Below are positions 9,858 to 19,990 of a stretch of DNA of 64,000 nucleotides, one piece after another. A program made the position numbers and the translations under genes. A model generated the notes under the pieces. That model did no database searches. It saw only the letters and a list, made by a program, of their open reading frames with translations, and had not been told where the DNA came from. Location of the stretch: the NCBI GenBank assembly GCA_002868865.1, contig PKUC01000055.1, forward strand, positions 1 through 64,000, read 5' to 3'. The first letter of the stretch is position 1; each line of letters starts with the position of its first letter. This stretch comes from Desulfuromonas sp. Lineage in GTDB: Bacteria; Desulfobacterota; Desulfuromonadia; Desulfuromonadales; Geopsychrobacteraceae.

Positions 9858-10928
9858 TTATCGATTCTCCTCTTCGAGTCGGACAAAGTTGAGGACCCCC
9901 TGAAACAGGGCCTGAACAAACAGCTCCTGATCGTCGGGGTTTTCCAGTCTGGCCAGATCCTGCGGATTGCTGAAATATCCGCTCTCGATCTGAACCGTGG
10001 GCAGGTCACCGTCGCCCAGCGGCAGACGGTCCGTAGGCTGAATGCCCGCAACATCAAAGCCTGCCTCCCGCAACGCCTGCGACATCTGTTCCGCCAGCTG
10101 CAGGCTCGGACTTTTCTCCACCGAAGGTGACGCCGAGACCGGCTGATCGCGGCGGATCAGCAGCACCACTCCCTGGGGAGTCGGACCGTAAGAGGCCTGG
10201 GCATGGAGCAGCAGCCAGACGTCAACATTATCCCGAGCCGCCGGAGCGACGCGCTGCTCGGCGGTCAGCTCGTAATCATCGTCGCGGCTGAGATAAACGG
10301 GAACGCCGAGCCGCATCTTAAACAGCTTTTGGAGCCGGCGGGCGAGTTGAAGGTTGACATCCTTTTCCCGCAAACCGGTTGCGGCGATGACGCCATTATC
10401 AAGGCCACCGTGTCCTGGGTCGATGGCCACACCGGTCAGGTCCGGTCCGGCTACGGTTTTTTTCTTGCGCAGCAGAAAGGCAAACAGACGGTCGAGAGCA
10501 CCCTCGCCTTCAACTTTGCGGGTCGGGAGGGGATCGAGATTGCGGTAGTAGACCGAGCGATCGATCAGGCGCGGCAGCTGATCGACAAGAAAATCTTCGG
10601 CAACCCGTAACCGGCCATCGATAAAGCGTGGTTTGGTACCGAGAGGATAGTGCCGTTCACCAAACTTCAGATAGGCGCTGCCCGGGGTAATTTCGGCCCA
10701 GCCACGAGCGGTTTTTATCCGGTAAACATGTGTGATCGAGTTCCAGTGTCCCCGCAACGAGACCGCATCCAGCGCATCATCCACGGCAACGTACGGGACG
10801 CCGTTAAAGATATACACATCCTGAAGCAGAACCGGGTTTTCACCACGCGCAGCCAGCTCAACCGCCGCATCGACGTAAGAACCGCACAGCAGGACAAAAG
10901 AAAGGATCAGTAGAAAAGATCGTCGCAT
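9858..10928 (-). CDS. N-acetylmuramoyl-L-alanine amidase
   Basis: VAIDPGHGGLDNGVIAATGLREKDVNL Amidase_3 motif, ESGYFSNPQDLARL, N-terminal copper-amine-oxidase-like region. Confidence 0.9.
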   Translation of the reverse strand: MRRSFLLILSFVLLCGSYVDAAVELAARGENPVLLQDVYIFNGVPYVAVDDALDAVSLRGHWNSITHVYRIKTARGWAEITPGSAYLKFGERHYPLGTKPRFIDGRLRVAEDFLVDQLPRLIDRSVYYRNLDPLPTRKVEGEGALDRLFAFLLRKKKTVAGPDLTGVAIDPGHGGLDNGVIAATGLREKDVNLQLARRLQKLFKMRLGVPVYLSRDDDYELTAEQRVAPAARDNVDVWLLLHAQASYGPTPQGVVLLIRRDQPVSASPSVEKSPSLQLAEQMSQALREAGFDVAGIQPTDRLPLGDGDLPTVQIESGYFSNPQDLARLENPDDQELFVQALFQGVLNFVRLEEENR

Positions 10929-10979
10929 AGGGACTCCGTCACAAACCGGTGAGGTTATACCCCAGCCATCGGCACCCTG

Positions 10980-12065
10980 TCAACGCGGACTGCCGTCGGA
11001 CTCCCCGGAAACAAGTGCCTGCCCCGGCGTCGGCTTAAGACCGAGGGCCTTGAGGTAGCGACGCGTCACCAGCTGCTCCAGATCATGCTGGGCACCCTCA
11101 TCGGCCGCCATAGGGCGCACTTGGCCACCGGCGGTCATACCGTGGCCGCCTGACGTCCCCAGATCATGCAGAATGGTGCGTACCACCCTGCCGAGCATCA
11201 CCTCAGGATCGCGGGTCCGCAGTGAAAAGATCTCCCCACCATCGTACCAGCCCATCCCCATCACATGATCGACGCCTTCACGGCGCAACATAAAGTCGGC
11301 GAGTTCGGCCACTAGATCAGGGTTATCGATCCGGTAGAGATTAAAAATCAGTACCGACCCGTAGATGCGTGCATTCTCGATCGCCCGGTTAAAGACAGCG
11401 AAGTAACTACCCGGCACCTGGGGATGGGTTATGCGAAACAGGGTCCGGTTGTTGGACAGCGGCAACAACTTGAGATAAGCGCTGCGGTCGGCTTTCGACC
11501 ACTCACGCCCCAGATCCTGTGTTTCGGATTTGATGGCGTAAAACAGGCTGGTGGCCAGACGTGTGTTGATGCTGATGTTCAGGCAGCAGAGGTATTCGTA
11601 GAGGATCGTCGCCGCCGCACCATACTCTTGACGCACATCCACCCAGGTGACCTGCTGCAACTCGTTACGCGGAGCATGATGATCGATCACCAGATCAACG
11701 CGGCGGTCGGTCGGATAGGAATTATTACCGGTGCCCGGCTGAGTGTCGACCATACAGACCACATCAAACTGGTCCAGATCGAGAGTACTGATCGGCACGA
11801 GAAAAATTTCCAGTTCGGCGACCATACTGCGATTTTCACCGCGACCGATGATGCCACCGAAGGCCACGGTGGCGTCCTGACCGGTCTGCACCAGAAACAG
11901 GTGCCGCAGTGCCACCGCAGCTGCGATCGAATCGGGATCGGGGTTGTCGTGGGTAACGATCAGGATACGTCCACGCCCCCGGGCCCACTCCACCAGCGTA
12001 CGGGCCCTATCATAGCTGAGCGATGATTCACAGTTGCGCTCAGTCTTTTCGCTCTTCTCCACCAT
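10980..12065 (-). CDS. DHH-family phosphoesterase (NrnA-like)
   Basis: ILIVTHDNPDPDSIAAAVAL, VIDHHAPRNE; GGHGMTAGG C-terminal DHHA1 motif. Confidence 0.9.
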   Translation of the reverse strand: MVEKSEKTERNCESSLSYDRARTLVEWARGRGRILIVTHDNPDPDSIAAAVALRHLFLVQTGQDATVAFGGIIGRGENRSMVAELEIFLVPISTLDLDQFDVVCMVDTQPGTGNNSYPTDRRVDLVIDHHAPRNELQQVTWVDVRQEYGAAATILYEYLCCLNISINTRLATSLFYAIKSETQDLGREWSKADRSAYLKLLPLSNNRTLFRITHPQVPGSYFAVFNRAIENARIYGSVLIFNLYRIDNPDLVAELADFMLRREGVDHVMGMGWYDGGEIFSLRTRDPEVMLGRVVRTILHDLGTSGGHGMTAGGQVRPMAADEGAQHDLEQLVTRRYLKALGLKPTPGQALVSGESDGSPR

Positions 12066-12147
12066 ATCCTTCTTCTCTCCGCATTGTCAGTAACCGGTTC
12101 AATCCATCTTTCGCATCCGCGACCGGCATTACCCCACTTTATTCATT

Positions 12148-14373
12148 TCACAGTCGCGTTCGCAGGCGACGCAACAGCAGGCTGTTGGTCACCACCGAAA
12201 CGCTGGACAAGGCCATCGCCAGTCCTGCATATTCTGGTTTGAGATAGAGGCCCCAAATCGGGTAAAACAGGCCGGCTGCCAGCGGAATCCCTAGGCTGTT
12301 GTAGAAAAATGCCCAGAACAAATTCTGTTTGATCTTACTCAGAGTCTTGCGACCGAGACGGATACCACGAGCGATATCACGCATCTCCCCCCCCACCAGA
12401 ATCAAATCACCGGTCTCCTTGGCAACATCAGTGCCGCTGCCGATCGCAATGCCGATATCGGCCTGGGCCAGTGCCGGCGCATCATTGATCCCATCACCAA
12501 CCATCCCAACCCGCAGACCGCGCTGCTGATAGGCCTTGACCCTGTCCTGTTTATCGACAGGAAGGACTTCTGCCTCCACCTCATCCACACCGACGCGGGT
12601 GGCGACGGCATTGGCCGCAACTCGATTATCGCCGGTTATCAGCACCGTCTTGAGTCCGAGAGACTTCAGATCGGCGACAGCTGCAGCCGCAGTCTCTTTC
12701 AGTTCGTCGGCCAGACCGAGCAGACCAAGCAGCTGTACATCGCGGGCCAGATAAATGAGGGTCCTGCCATCATCCCCCAGAGCCCTGGCTTGCACCGCCA
12801 AAGAAGTGAGATCGACGCCATGATCCTCAAGCAGCGTGCGGTTACCACACAGAACTCGAAACCCATCATAGTGGGCCACCAGCCCCATCCCTCCCTGCTC
12901 GGCGATCTGTTCGACCTGCGGGAACAGAACCTCGCGCTGCTGAGCTGTGGCCACAACACCGCGCGCAAGGGGGTGGGCGCTGCCCGCTTCCACGGCCGCC
13001 GCCAACGACAGGACCTCTTCTTCTGTGACACCAGGAACGGTAACAATATCGGTCACGCCAAATTTTCCGGTAGTCAGCGTCCCGGTTTTATCAAGCAGAA
13101 TCACCTGTAAGCGTGAAATATGTTCGAGTACAGATGCGCGTTTAAACAACATGCCGCGCTCCAAACCGACGCTGCTGCCGACCATGATCGCCGTCGGAGT
13201 CGCCAGGCCGAGAGCACAGGGACAGGCAATAACCAAGACCGCAATCGCCATCTGAAAGGCGAAGGAAAACTCTGCGGAGCCCAGCAAGTACCAGACCAGA
13301 AAGGTCAATACCGAAAGAGCTACTACGATCGGCACAAAAAACTGTGATGTGCGATCCGCCAGACGCTGAATGGGAGCTTTGTCGCCCTGGGCCTCTTCGA
13401 CCATCCTGACGATCTGGGACAGGACCGTTTGTTCACCGACCCGGGTGGCGCGGATTGTCAAGAGACCGGAGTGGTTTATCGTCGCTCCGATAACCGGATC
13501 GCCGGGTTCGCGATAAACCGGAATCGATTCACCGGTCATCATCGATTCGTCGATCGACGAACTGCCGTCGATGATCTCCCCGTCGACCGGGATCTTGTCC
13601 CCCGGCCGAACCCGCAATAGGTCGCCAACTCGGACCCGGCTGATTGCGACGCGGGTCTCTTTCTCCCCCTCAATCAAGATCGCTTGATCTGCCTGGAGGT
13701 GCAGCAGATTTTTCAGCGCGGCACTGGCACGGCCTTTGGCCCGGGCTTCGAGCCATTTGCCGAAGCGAATAAAAAGGATCAACATGGCGCTGGTTTCAAA
13801 AAACACCGGTTGGCCGGGGCCCAGCAGGCCCGAAACAGACAACAGTGAATATCCGTAAGCGGCGCTGATACCCAGCGCGACAAGAACATCCATATTGGCA
13901 GCGCCATTCTTCAACGATTTCCAGCCGCCACGGTAGAAGGTCAGACCTGCGCTGAACTGCACCAGGGTCGCCAGCAAAGCATGGACCAGCAGCGTCACCG
14001 CCCCGAAGATCGGCCACGCCATCAGCAACATGATCGGCACGGCCCCGGCCGCCGAAACAAAGACCCAGCGCAGCGCAATCGCCGCATCATCTGCACGTTT
14101 TTGGTCACGGGGAATCGCGCGGAAACCGGCCTGACTGACGGCAGCAAAGATCGTCTCGGAGCTGAGAACACGCCGGTCAAAATCGACCTCGCCCATCTCC
14201 CCGGCCAGATTGACCACCACCCGGTTCACCCCGTCAAGGCCGCTGAGTTTTTTTTCGATCGCTGCGGCACAATTCGCGCAGCTCATCCCTTCGAGGTAAA
14301 AACGGACGGTCTCGATGGCGGCCTGTGGGTGCGCCTCAAAACCGAGGCCATCAACCTTCTGCGGCGTCTTCAT
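12148..14373 (-). CDS. copA: copper-translocating P1B-type ATPase
   Basis: GMSCANC metal-binding domain, [18 protein letters not shown] (CPC), [20 protein letters not shown]; start at MKTPQK with ATGA overlap with upstream gene. Confidence 0.93.
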   Translation of the reverse strand: MKTPQKVDGLGFEAHPQAAIETVRFYLEGMSCANCAAAIEKKLSGLDGVNRVVVNLAGEMGEVDFDRRVLSSETIFAAVSQAGFRAIPRDQKRADDAAIALRWVFVSAAGAVPIMLLMAWPIFGAVTLLVHALLATLVQFSAGLTFYRGGWKSLKNGAANMDVLVALGISAAYGYSLLSVSGLLGPGQPVFFETSAMLILFIRFGKWLEARAKGRASAALKNLLHLQADQAILIEGEKETRVAISRVRVGDLLRVRPGDKIPVDGEIIDGSSSIDESMMTGESIPVYREPGDPVIGATINHSGLLTIRATRVGEQTVLSQIVRMVEEAQGDKAPIQRLADRTSQFFVPIVVALSVLTFLVWYLLGSAEFSFAFQMAIAVLVIACPCALGLATPTAIMVGSSVGLERGMLFKRASVLEHISRLQVILLDKTGTLTTGKFGVTDIVTVPGVTEEEVLSLAAAVEAGSAHPLARGVVATAQQREVLFPQVEQIAEQGGMGLVAHYDGFRVLCGNRTLLEDHGVDLTSLAVQARALGDDGRTLIYLARDVQLLGLLGLADELKETAAAAVADLKSLGLKTVLITGDNRVAANAVATRVGVDEVEAEVLPVDKQDRVKAYQQRGLRVGMVGDGINDAPALAQADIGIAIGSGTDVAKETGDLILVGGEMRDIARGIRLGRKTLSKIKQNLFWAFFYNSLGIPLAAGLFYPIWGLYLKPEYAGLAMALSSVSVVTNSLLLRRLRTRL

Positions 14374-15797
14374 GTGATCCATTCGCACTGCTCTCCCATC
14401 GGTCCGCAACGCACAACCTGCGTCTCACCGTCTGCCAACGCTTCCAGCGCATCCAGAATCGCCCAAGGATGACTTTCTATTTTCAGCACCCGGCATCCCA
14501 GCTTTTGCTCCAGTTCCACCAGGCTGACATCATCCAGAAAAATTTCCGCATCGTCCTTGAGCATGACATCGGGGATCAGCAGGACATCATCCGGATCGCA
14601 CCCGGACAGGTGCGCTTCAATATCACCGGCCGTCAGCAAACCGGCAACCGTGACCCGTTCGCCCCAGAAATAATTGTGCACCGCAGTCACCCTGATGTCG
14701 ACCCCAGTGCGCTCTCTCAGGCGTTGGACAAAACAGCTCAAGTCGGGATAAAACGAAAGACCGGTGATCAGATGCACACGGTGGGTCTCAAGGGCTTCTG
14801 CCTCGTGCAGGACCTCTTCGGCATCGATCCGGAACTGAGCAATCTGACCAACGCCGTTCTCCCACTGCCAGAGCTCTTCATACGCTTCGATCTCAGGAAA
14901 ATCTTCACCGGCCTGCAGATAAAGTTCGTCAGCAGCAAAGACAAAACGTGAGCCGCCTCGGGTGAGATAATCGGCCTGACAGGCTTCGACCAGTCTGACG
15001 ATTCTGCGGGCATCATCAGCGGTCAAGGGCTGAAGATCTGGCAGATTATGGCGAAAACGGGTCAGCCCCACGGGTACGACCGCGAGAGAAAGGATCCGCG
15101 GTGCCAGGCGATAAAGATCGGCGATACTGCGCTGCAGCACCTGCCCGTCGTTGATTCCTGGGCAGACGACAATCTGACAATGGATGTCGATGCCCACCTC
15201 GACCAGCTGGGTCAACAGCGGCATTATCGGCGGCGCGTGCCGACCCAACAAACGGTTGCGCACCGCTTCATCGGTCGCATGGACCGAGATATACAGCGGG
15301 GATAATTTCAGGGCAACAATCCGCTCAAAGTCAGCCGCCGACAGATTACTCAGGGTGACGTAAGAGCCGTACAGATAGGAGAAACGGTAATCTTCGTCCT
15401 TGACATAGAGGGATCGCCGCATCCCCTTTGGCAGCTGATGAACAAAGCAGAACAGGCAATCGTTACCGCAGCAGCTCGGATCGGGGTGGGTAAGAACAAA
15501 ACCGGGATCACCGGTGGTCTCAGTGTCCACATCGAGAGTAACTGCCAGCCCCTCTTCGGTCTGAAACTCAAGTCGGACCGGACCCTTCTCCATCGCGATA
15601 TAAACATCAAGGAGATCCTCCGGAGCAGCGCCGTTAACACGCCGCAGTCGGTCGCCCTGCTTCAACCCGGCCCGCCGTGCCGAACTGTCAGGGATAATTT
15701 TATCTATCGTCAGCATCGTTATCTCAAACCGCCGTAACACTGATAGTGTTTCTGCAGCGTCAGTATAGCATCGGACCTCAGGCCGTCGCCAGGTCAC
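14370..15797 (-). CDS. PDZ/radical SAM DUF512-family protein
   Basis: N-terminal PDZ-like segment ([25 protein letters not shown]), [41 protein letters not shown]. Confidence 0.9.
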   Translation of the reverse strand: MTWRRPEVRCYTDAAETLSVLRRFEITMLTIDKIIPDSSARRAGLKQGDRLRRVNGAAPEDLLDVYIAMEKGPVRLEFQTEEGLAVTLDVDTETTGDPGFVLTHPDPSCCGNDCLFCFVHQLPKGMRRSLYVKDEDYRFSYLYGSYVTLSNLSAADFERIVALKLSPLYISVHATDEAVRNRLLGRHAPPIMPLLTQLVEVGIDIHCQIVVCPGINDGQVLQRSIADLYRLAPRILSLAVVPVGLTRFRHNLPDLQPLTADDARRIVRLVEACQADYLTRGGSRFVFAADELYLQAGEDFPEIEAYEELWQWENGVGQIAQFRIDAEEVLHEAEALETHRVHLITGLSFYPDLSCFVQRLRERTGVDIRVTAVHNYFWGERVTVAGLLTAGDIEAHLSGCDPDDVLLIPDVMLKDDAEIFLDDVSLVELEQKLGCRVLKIESHPWAILDALEALADGETQVVRCGPMGEQCEWIT

Positions 15798-15807
15798 CGA
15801 ACGATAA

Positions 15808-15840
15808 CAGGGGTGGCAACCCGACGGTTACCACCCCTGC
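15808..15840. terminator. hairpin between hfq and DUF512 gene, probable terminator
   Basis: CAGGGGTGGCAACCCGACGGTTACCACCCCTG near-perfect inverted repeat; no clear T-run. Confidence 0.5.
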
Positions 15841-15879
15841 TTTGAACATTCACTGGATCAGATCCGGTCAGAGTGAATC

Positions 15880-16113
15880 TCAGTCACGCCCACCGTGCAG
15901 ACGGAAGGTGCCGTCCTGAGAGGTGATCGAGGCGATGGCGTGCTTGTAGATCAGGATATCTCCATTGCTCTCTGCGAGAACGCAGAAGCTATCGAACGAC
16001 TTGATGTACCCTTCGAGCTTGTCGCCCGACATCATGTTGATGACGACCTTAACCCGCTCTTTACGCGCCTGATTGAGATACTGATCCTGAATATTAAATG
16101 GGGACTTTGGCAT
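15880..16113 (-). CDS. hfq: RNA chaperone Hfq
   Basis: MPKSPFNIQDQYLNQARKERVKVVINMMSGDKLEGYIKSFDSFCVLAE, YKHAIASI (Sm2 motif). Confidence 0.96.
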   Translation of the reverse strand: MPKSPFNIQDQYLNQARKERVKVVINMMSGDKLEGYIKSFDSFCVLAESNGDILIYKHAIASITSQDGTFRLHGGRD

Positions 16114-16123
16114 ATCCACTCCT

Positions 16124-17062
16124 TTACCGTTGAATTAAATCGTCAATGTATTTTTTCACTGTACCAGACTCGTTGCAGGAATCAACCCAAAACATCTCCG
16201 GGTCTTTTCGCAGCCAGGTCAACTGGCGCTTTGCATACTGACGGGTATGGGTCTGAATCAGTGAGATCATCTCTTCGTACGACAGATGACCGTGCAGATA
16301 ATCGATCGTCTCCCTATAACCGAGGGTTTTCATTGCCTTAAGGTCCGGGTCATACTGCTCAAGGAGGCGTTGCACTTCATCGAGCAGACCCATGCGAAAC
16401 ATCTCGACGACACGCTGGTCTATCCGCTCATAGAGAAGACTGCGCTCCAGACGGGGTGCCATACTCAGAGCATTGTAGCGACGCTCAGAAAACCGATGCT
16501 CCCGCGTCAATTGTGACAGCGGACGGCCACTGAGTCGATAGACTTCCAAAGCGCGCACGATACGCACCAGGTTACGCGGGTGGATCCGTTCTGCCGCTTC
16601 GGGGTCGACGTCGCCCAACAGCCGGTGCAGGGTTCCTGCCCCCTCCTGTTGCTCTTTTAGGTGCAGTTCCCTGCGCAGAGTTTCGTCACCAGTGGGGACG
16701 TCAGCGAGGCCACCGACCAGGGCCTGAATATACAGTCCGGTGCCGCCGACCACGCACGGCAACCGGCCACGGCCGTGGATCTCTTCGATAAGCGGATGCG
16801 CCAGATCGACAAAGTCAGCCACAGAAAACGGCTGATCCGGATCGACCAGATCGATAAGATGATGCGGCACACAGGCGCGCTCCTCCCGGGTCACTTTGGC
16901 GGTACCGATATCCATCTGCCGGTAGACCTGACGGGAATCGGCCGAAAGGATCTCCAGATCGTAATCCTGCGCCAATTCTAGCGCCCACCGGCTCTTTCCC
17001 GAGGCGGTGGGCCCACTGATCACCAGCAGCGGAATCTTTTTATTGTACGTTGAAACCCTCAC
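16124..17062 (-). CDS. miaA: tRNA dimethylallyltransferase
   Basis: LVISGPTASGKSRWALEL, SADSRQVYRQMDIGTAK, VVGGTGLYIQAL; start inferred at GTG overlapping mutL end. Confidence 0.94.
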   Translation of the reverse strand: MRVSTYNKKIPLLVISGPTASGKSRWALELAQDYDLEILSADSRQVYRQMDIGTAKVTREERACVPHHLIDLVDPDQPFSVADFVDLAHPLIEEIHGRGRLPCVVGGTGLYIQALVGGLADVPTGDETLRRELHLKEQQEGAGTLHRLLGDVDPEAAERIHPRNLVRIVRALEVYRLSGRPLSQLTREHRFSERRYNALSMAPRLERSLLYERIDQRVVEMFRMGLLDEVQRLLEQYDPDLKAMKTLGYRETIDYLHGHLSYEEMISLIQTHTRQYAKRQLTWLRKDPEMFWVDSCNESGTVKKYIDDLIQR

Positions 17063-17063
17063 C

Positions 17064-18923
17064 TCACTGCCGCCTGAACATCTTTTCGATCTCAAACAGG
17101 GTCAGTCGCTGCATCACCGGTCGGCCGTGCGGACAGTGGGCCTTAAAATCGACCCCATCCAGCTCGCGCAGCAACGCCAGGCTCTCGGCTCGTGACAGCG
17201 CCTGATTGGCCCTGACGACGCCGTGACAGGCCATGAGAATGAGGACTTCGTCCAGCTTATCCTGCAGCTGACCGCTGTAACCGATCCGTTCCAACTCCAG
17301 GGCCACATCAACAACCAGGCGTCCGGCCTGTTCCGCGGCCAGCAGTGCGGGAACCGCCTTCAACGCGAACGATTTGCCGCCGAACGGCTCCAGATCAAAA
17401 CCGAGACGCAGAAGATCACTGCCGTGTTCCTCCAACGCTGCCGCACTGCGGAAGTCGAGCTCGAGCATCTCGGGGAAAAGCAACTGTTGCTGCGCAATCC
17501 CATCGCCGAAAAAAGAGGCCTTGAGGTGCTCGAAGCCGATCCGTTCATGGGCGGCATGCTGATCGATCAGCACAAGATCATCACCATCCTGACAGAGCAG
17601 ATAGCTCTGATGATACTGACCGAGCAGTTGCAGGCGAGTAAAGAATGGTTCCTCTTCTGCCATCGGTGCCGTAAGTGGCAACTGCTCTCCGGGCACGATA
17701 CCGAACGATGCGGGAGCAGGTGGCGAATCCGGTTCAGGTACCGGTGGCGAATAAACTGGAGCGGCAGGCGGTGGTTCGGACCGGTATGAGGCCTGTTGAT
17801 CCTGAACCTGGGGCAACGATCGATCCGGAGCAACCTGCGGTGTTGCGCCCTGCATCTCCCGCAGCCCCGATGGTGATTCATGTACGGCAGCTCCATCCCT
17901 ATCCCCATCTCCGGCCGGAGTTTCGATCCAGCGGGTCGGGCGCAGGGTATCGCGGATCGCTGCGCTCAGCGCATCATGGACCAGAGACTGTTGACGAAAA
18001 CGGACTTCGTGCTTGGTCGGATGAACGTTGACATCGACCTGAGCGGGATCGAGTTGAAGAAACAATACCGCAACCGGATAGCGCCCCTTCATCAACAGCT
18101 GGCGGTAACCATCCATAACAGCATGCTGAACAACACGATCACGAATATAACGACCGTTAACAAAGGTATAGATGTGCGATCCGGACGAACGGCTCAGGGA
18201 GGGCTGCGAAATCAGGCCGTATATCTTCAGGTCGTCGTATTCCTGCTCGATCGGCAGCAGACCCTGCAAGACATTCTTTCCCAGCAGCGCCGCGACCCGC
18301 TCCGGCAGAGCCGCTTCACGACGCAGGTCAAGCAGTGTCCTAGTTCCATGCACCAGACGAAAATGGATCTCCGGGTGCGCAAGGGCCTGCTTGGTAACAA
18401 CATCGGCCACGTGTCCCAGCTCGGTCTGTTCCTTGCGAAGAAACTTCTTGCGGGCGGGCATGTTAAAAAACAGATTGCGCACCTCGATGCGGGTTCCGCG
18501 AGGAAGCCCCACTTCGGCGGTATTCTTCACCTGTCCGCCCTCGGCATAGATTTCACAACCGAGGCCGTCATCACTGGCACTGGTCCGTAACCGGAACCGC
18601 GAAACCGACGCGATCGACGCCAGCGCTTCTCCACGAAAACCGAGGGTGTGCAGTGCAAACAGATCCTCATCTGTGACGATCTTGCTGGTCGCATGACGCT
18701 CGAGTGACAGAAATGCGTCCTGAGGATCCATACCAGCGCCGTTGTCGATCACCTGAATCAGTTTACGGCCACCCGATTCCAGATCGATAAATATCTGGTC
18801 AGCGCCGGCATCGATGGAGTTTTCAACCAGCTCTTTCACCACGGAAGAAGGGCGTTCGACCACTTCACCGGCGGCAATTTTATTACAGAGGGGCTCGGGA
18901 AGAACCCTGATTTTAGAACTCAT
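17064..18923 (-). CDS. mutL: DNA mismatch repair protein MutL
   Basis: KIRVLPEPLCNKIAAGEVVERPSSVVKELVENSIDAGA, GFRGEALASIASV, C-terminal CHGVVRANQAL and CPHGRPV. Confidence 0.96.
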   Translation of the reverse strand: MSSKIRVLPEPLCNKIAAGEVVERPSSVVKELVENSIDAGADQIFIDLESGGRKLIQVIDNGAGMDPQDAFLSLERHATSKIVTDEDLFALHTLGFRGEALASIASVSRFRLRTSASDDGLGCEIYAEGGQVKNTAEVGLPRGTRIEVRNLFFNMPARKKFLRKEQTELGHVADVVTKQALAHPEIHFRLVHGTRTLLDLRREAALPERVAALLGKNVLQGLLPIEQEYDDLKIYGLISQPSLSRSSGSHIYTFVNGRYIRDRVVQHAVMDGYRQLLMKGRYPVAVLFLQLDPAQVDVNVHPTKHEVRFRQQSLVHDALSAAIRDTLRPTRWIETPAGDGDRDGAAVHESPSGLREMQGATPQVAPDRSLPQVQDQQASYRSEPPPAAPVYSPPVPEPDSPPAPASFGIVPGEQLPLTAPMAEEEPFFTRLQLLGQYHQSYLLCQDGDDLVLIDQHAAHERIGFEHLKASFFGDGIAQQQLLFPEMLELDFRSAAALEEHGSDLLRLGFDLEPFGGKSFALKAVPALLAAEQAGRLVVDVALELERIGYSGQLQDKLDEVLILMACHGVVRANQALSRAESLALLRELDGVDFKAHCPHGRPVMQRLTLFEIEKMFRRQ

Positions 18924-19025
18924 TATGACACCTGACTCAAAAGATCCGCCGGCCATACATCAACAGAAACGGCCGGAGAACCGGCCGCATCATACGAGCA
19001 AAAAAAAAGCTGAAACAGCAAAGAA

Positions 19026-19970
19026 TCATTCCAGTTCATCGAGCAGCAGTTCGATCTCCTCAAGCTCGATATCCTCAGCGGTTTTGATGGCCGCTGGCTT
19101 GCCCTCTGCAGCAGAATTTATCAGACCGAGATCTTCGGCCACGCCCTGGACAATCTGCTGAGACACCATCTGTTCACGGCGCAGATAGGTTTCGAACAGA
19201 GCGTTATCACAGATGGTATTGATCAAACGGGGAACTCCCCCTGAGAAGCGATGAATAGCAGATAAGGCCCCGGCGACAAAGGGGCTGTTACTGCCACCGG
19301 CCACCTGAATACGATGGTGGATATACGACTCGGTTGTCTTCTCCGACAACGGTTTAAGAGTGTATTTAACGGCGACCCGTTGTGCCAGCGGTTCGTCGAG
19401 CTTCATCGTGGTCTCGAGCTCGGGCAGTCCAAAAAAAACAATATTGAGTAGCTTTTTACCGGGGATCTCAAGATTCAGCAGCCCACGGAACTCTTCCATT
19501 AACTCTCGAGTCTGAAGCATCTGCGCTTCATCGATAAGCACCACCGCCTTGCGCCCCTCCTTTTCTATTTCGAGGAGCCGTTCATAGAGCTGCTTGAGCA
19601 GCTTCAGCGGATTATCATCCGGATTTTTCACCCCGAGCTGCATGGAGATCCGGGTCAGGATCCATTCAGGCGTAATCGCGGAATGGATCATCACCAACAG
19701 CGACGATTCGTACTTGTCTACCGGCAGGTTGTCGAGCATACGCCGCGCCAGGGTCGTTTTTCCGGTACCGACCCCGCCGACGAGAACCGCAAGCCCCTTA
19801 TTTGAATCGACTGCATACATCAGACGCAACAGGGCCTGATTGTGCTGCTCGCTGTTAAAATAGAAGCTGTCGTTCGGGGCGTTTGAAAACGGTTCCCGTT
19901 CAAGGTTGAAGTAGGCAGCGTAACCCATCGGGGTCTCCATAGGCGCGGGAGAGTGGTGATCGAGCGACAA
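19026..19970 (-). CDS. ExeA/GspA-like AAA ATPase
   Basis: YFNLEREPFSNAPNDSFYFNSEQHNQALLRLMYAV, Walker A GGVGTGKTT, VVLIDEAQML. Confidence 0.88.
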   Translation of the reverse strand: MSLDHHSPAPMETPMGYAAYFNLEREPFSNAPNDSFYFNSEQHNQALLRLMYAVDSNKGLAVLVGGVGTGKTTLARRMLDNLPVDKYESSLLVMIHSAITPEWILTRISMQLGVKNPDDNPLKLLKQLYERLLEIEKEGRKAVVLIDEAQMLQTRELMEEFRGLLNLEIPGKKLLNIVFFGLPELETTMKLDEPLAQRVAVKYTLKPLSEKTTESYIHHRIQVAGGSNSPFVAGALSAIHRFSGGVPRLINTICDNALFETYLRREQMVSQQIVQGVAEDLGLINSAAEGKPAAIKTAEDIELEEIELLLDELE

Positions 19971-19990
19971 CCGGTAGCAACACTCTCACT

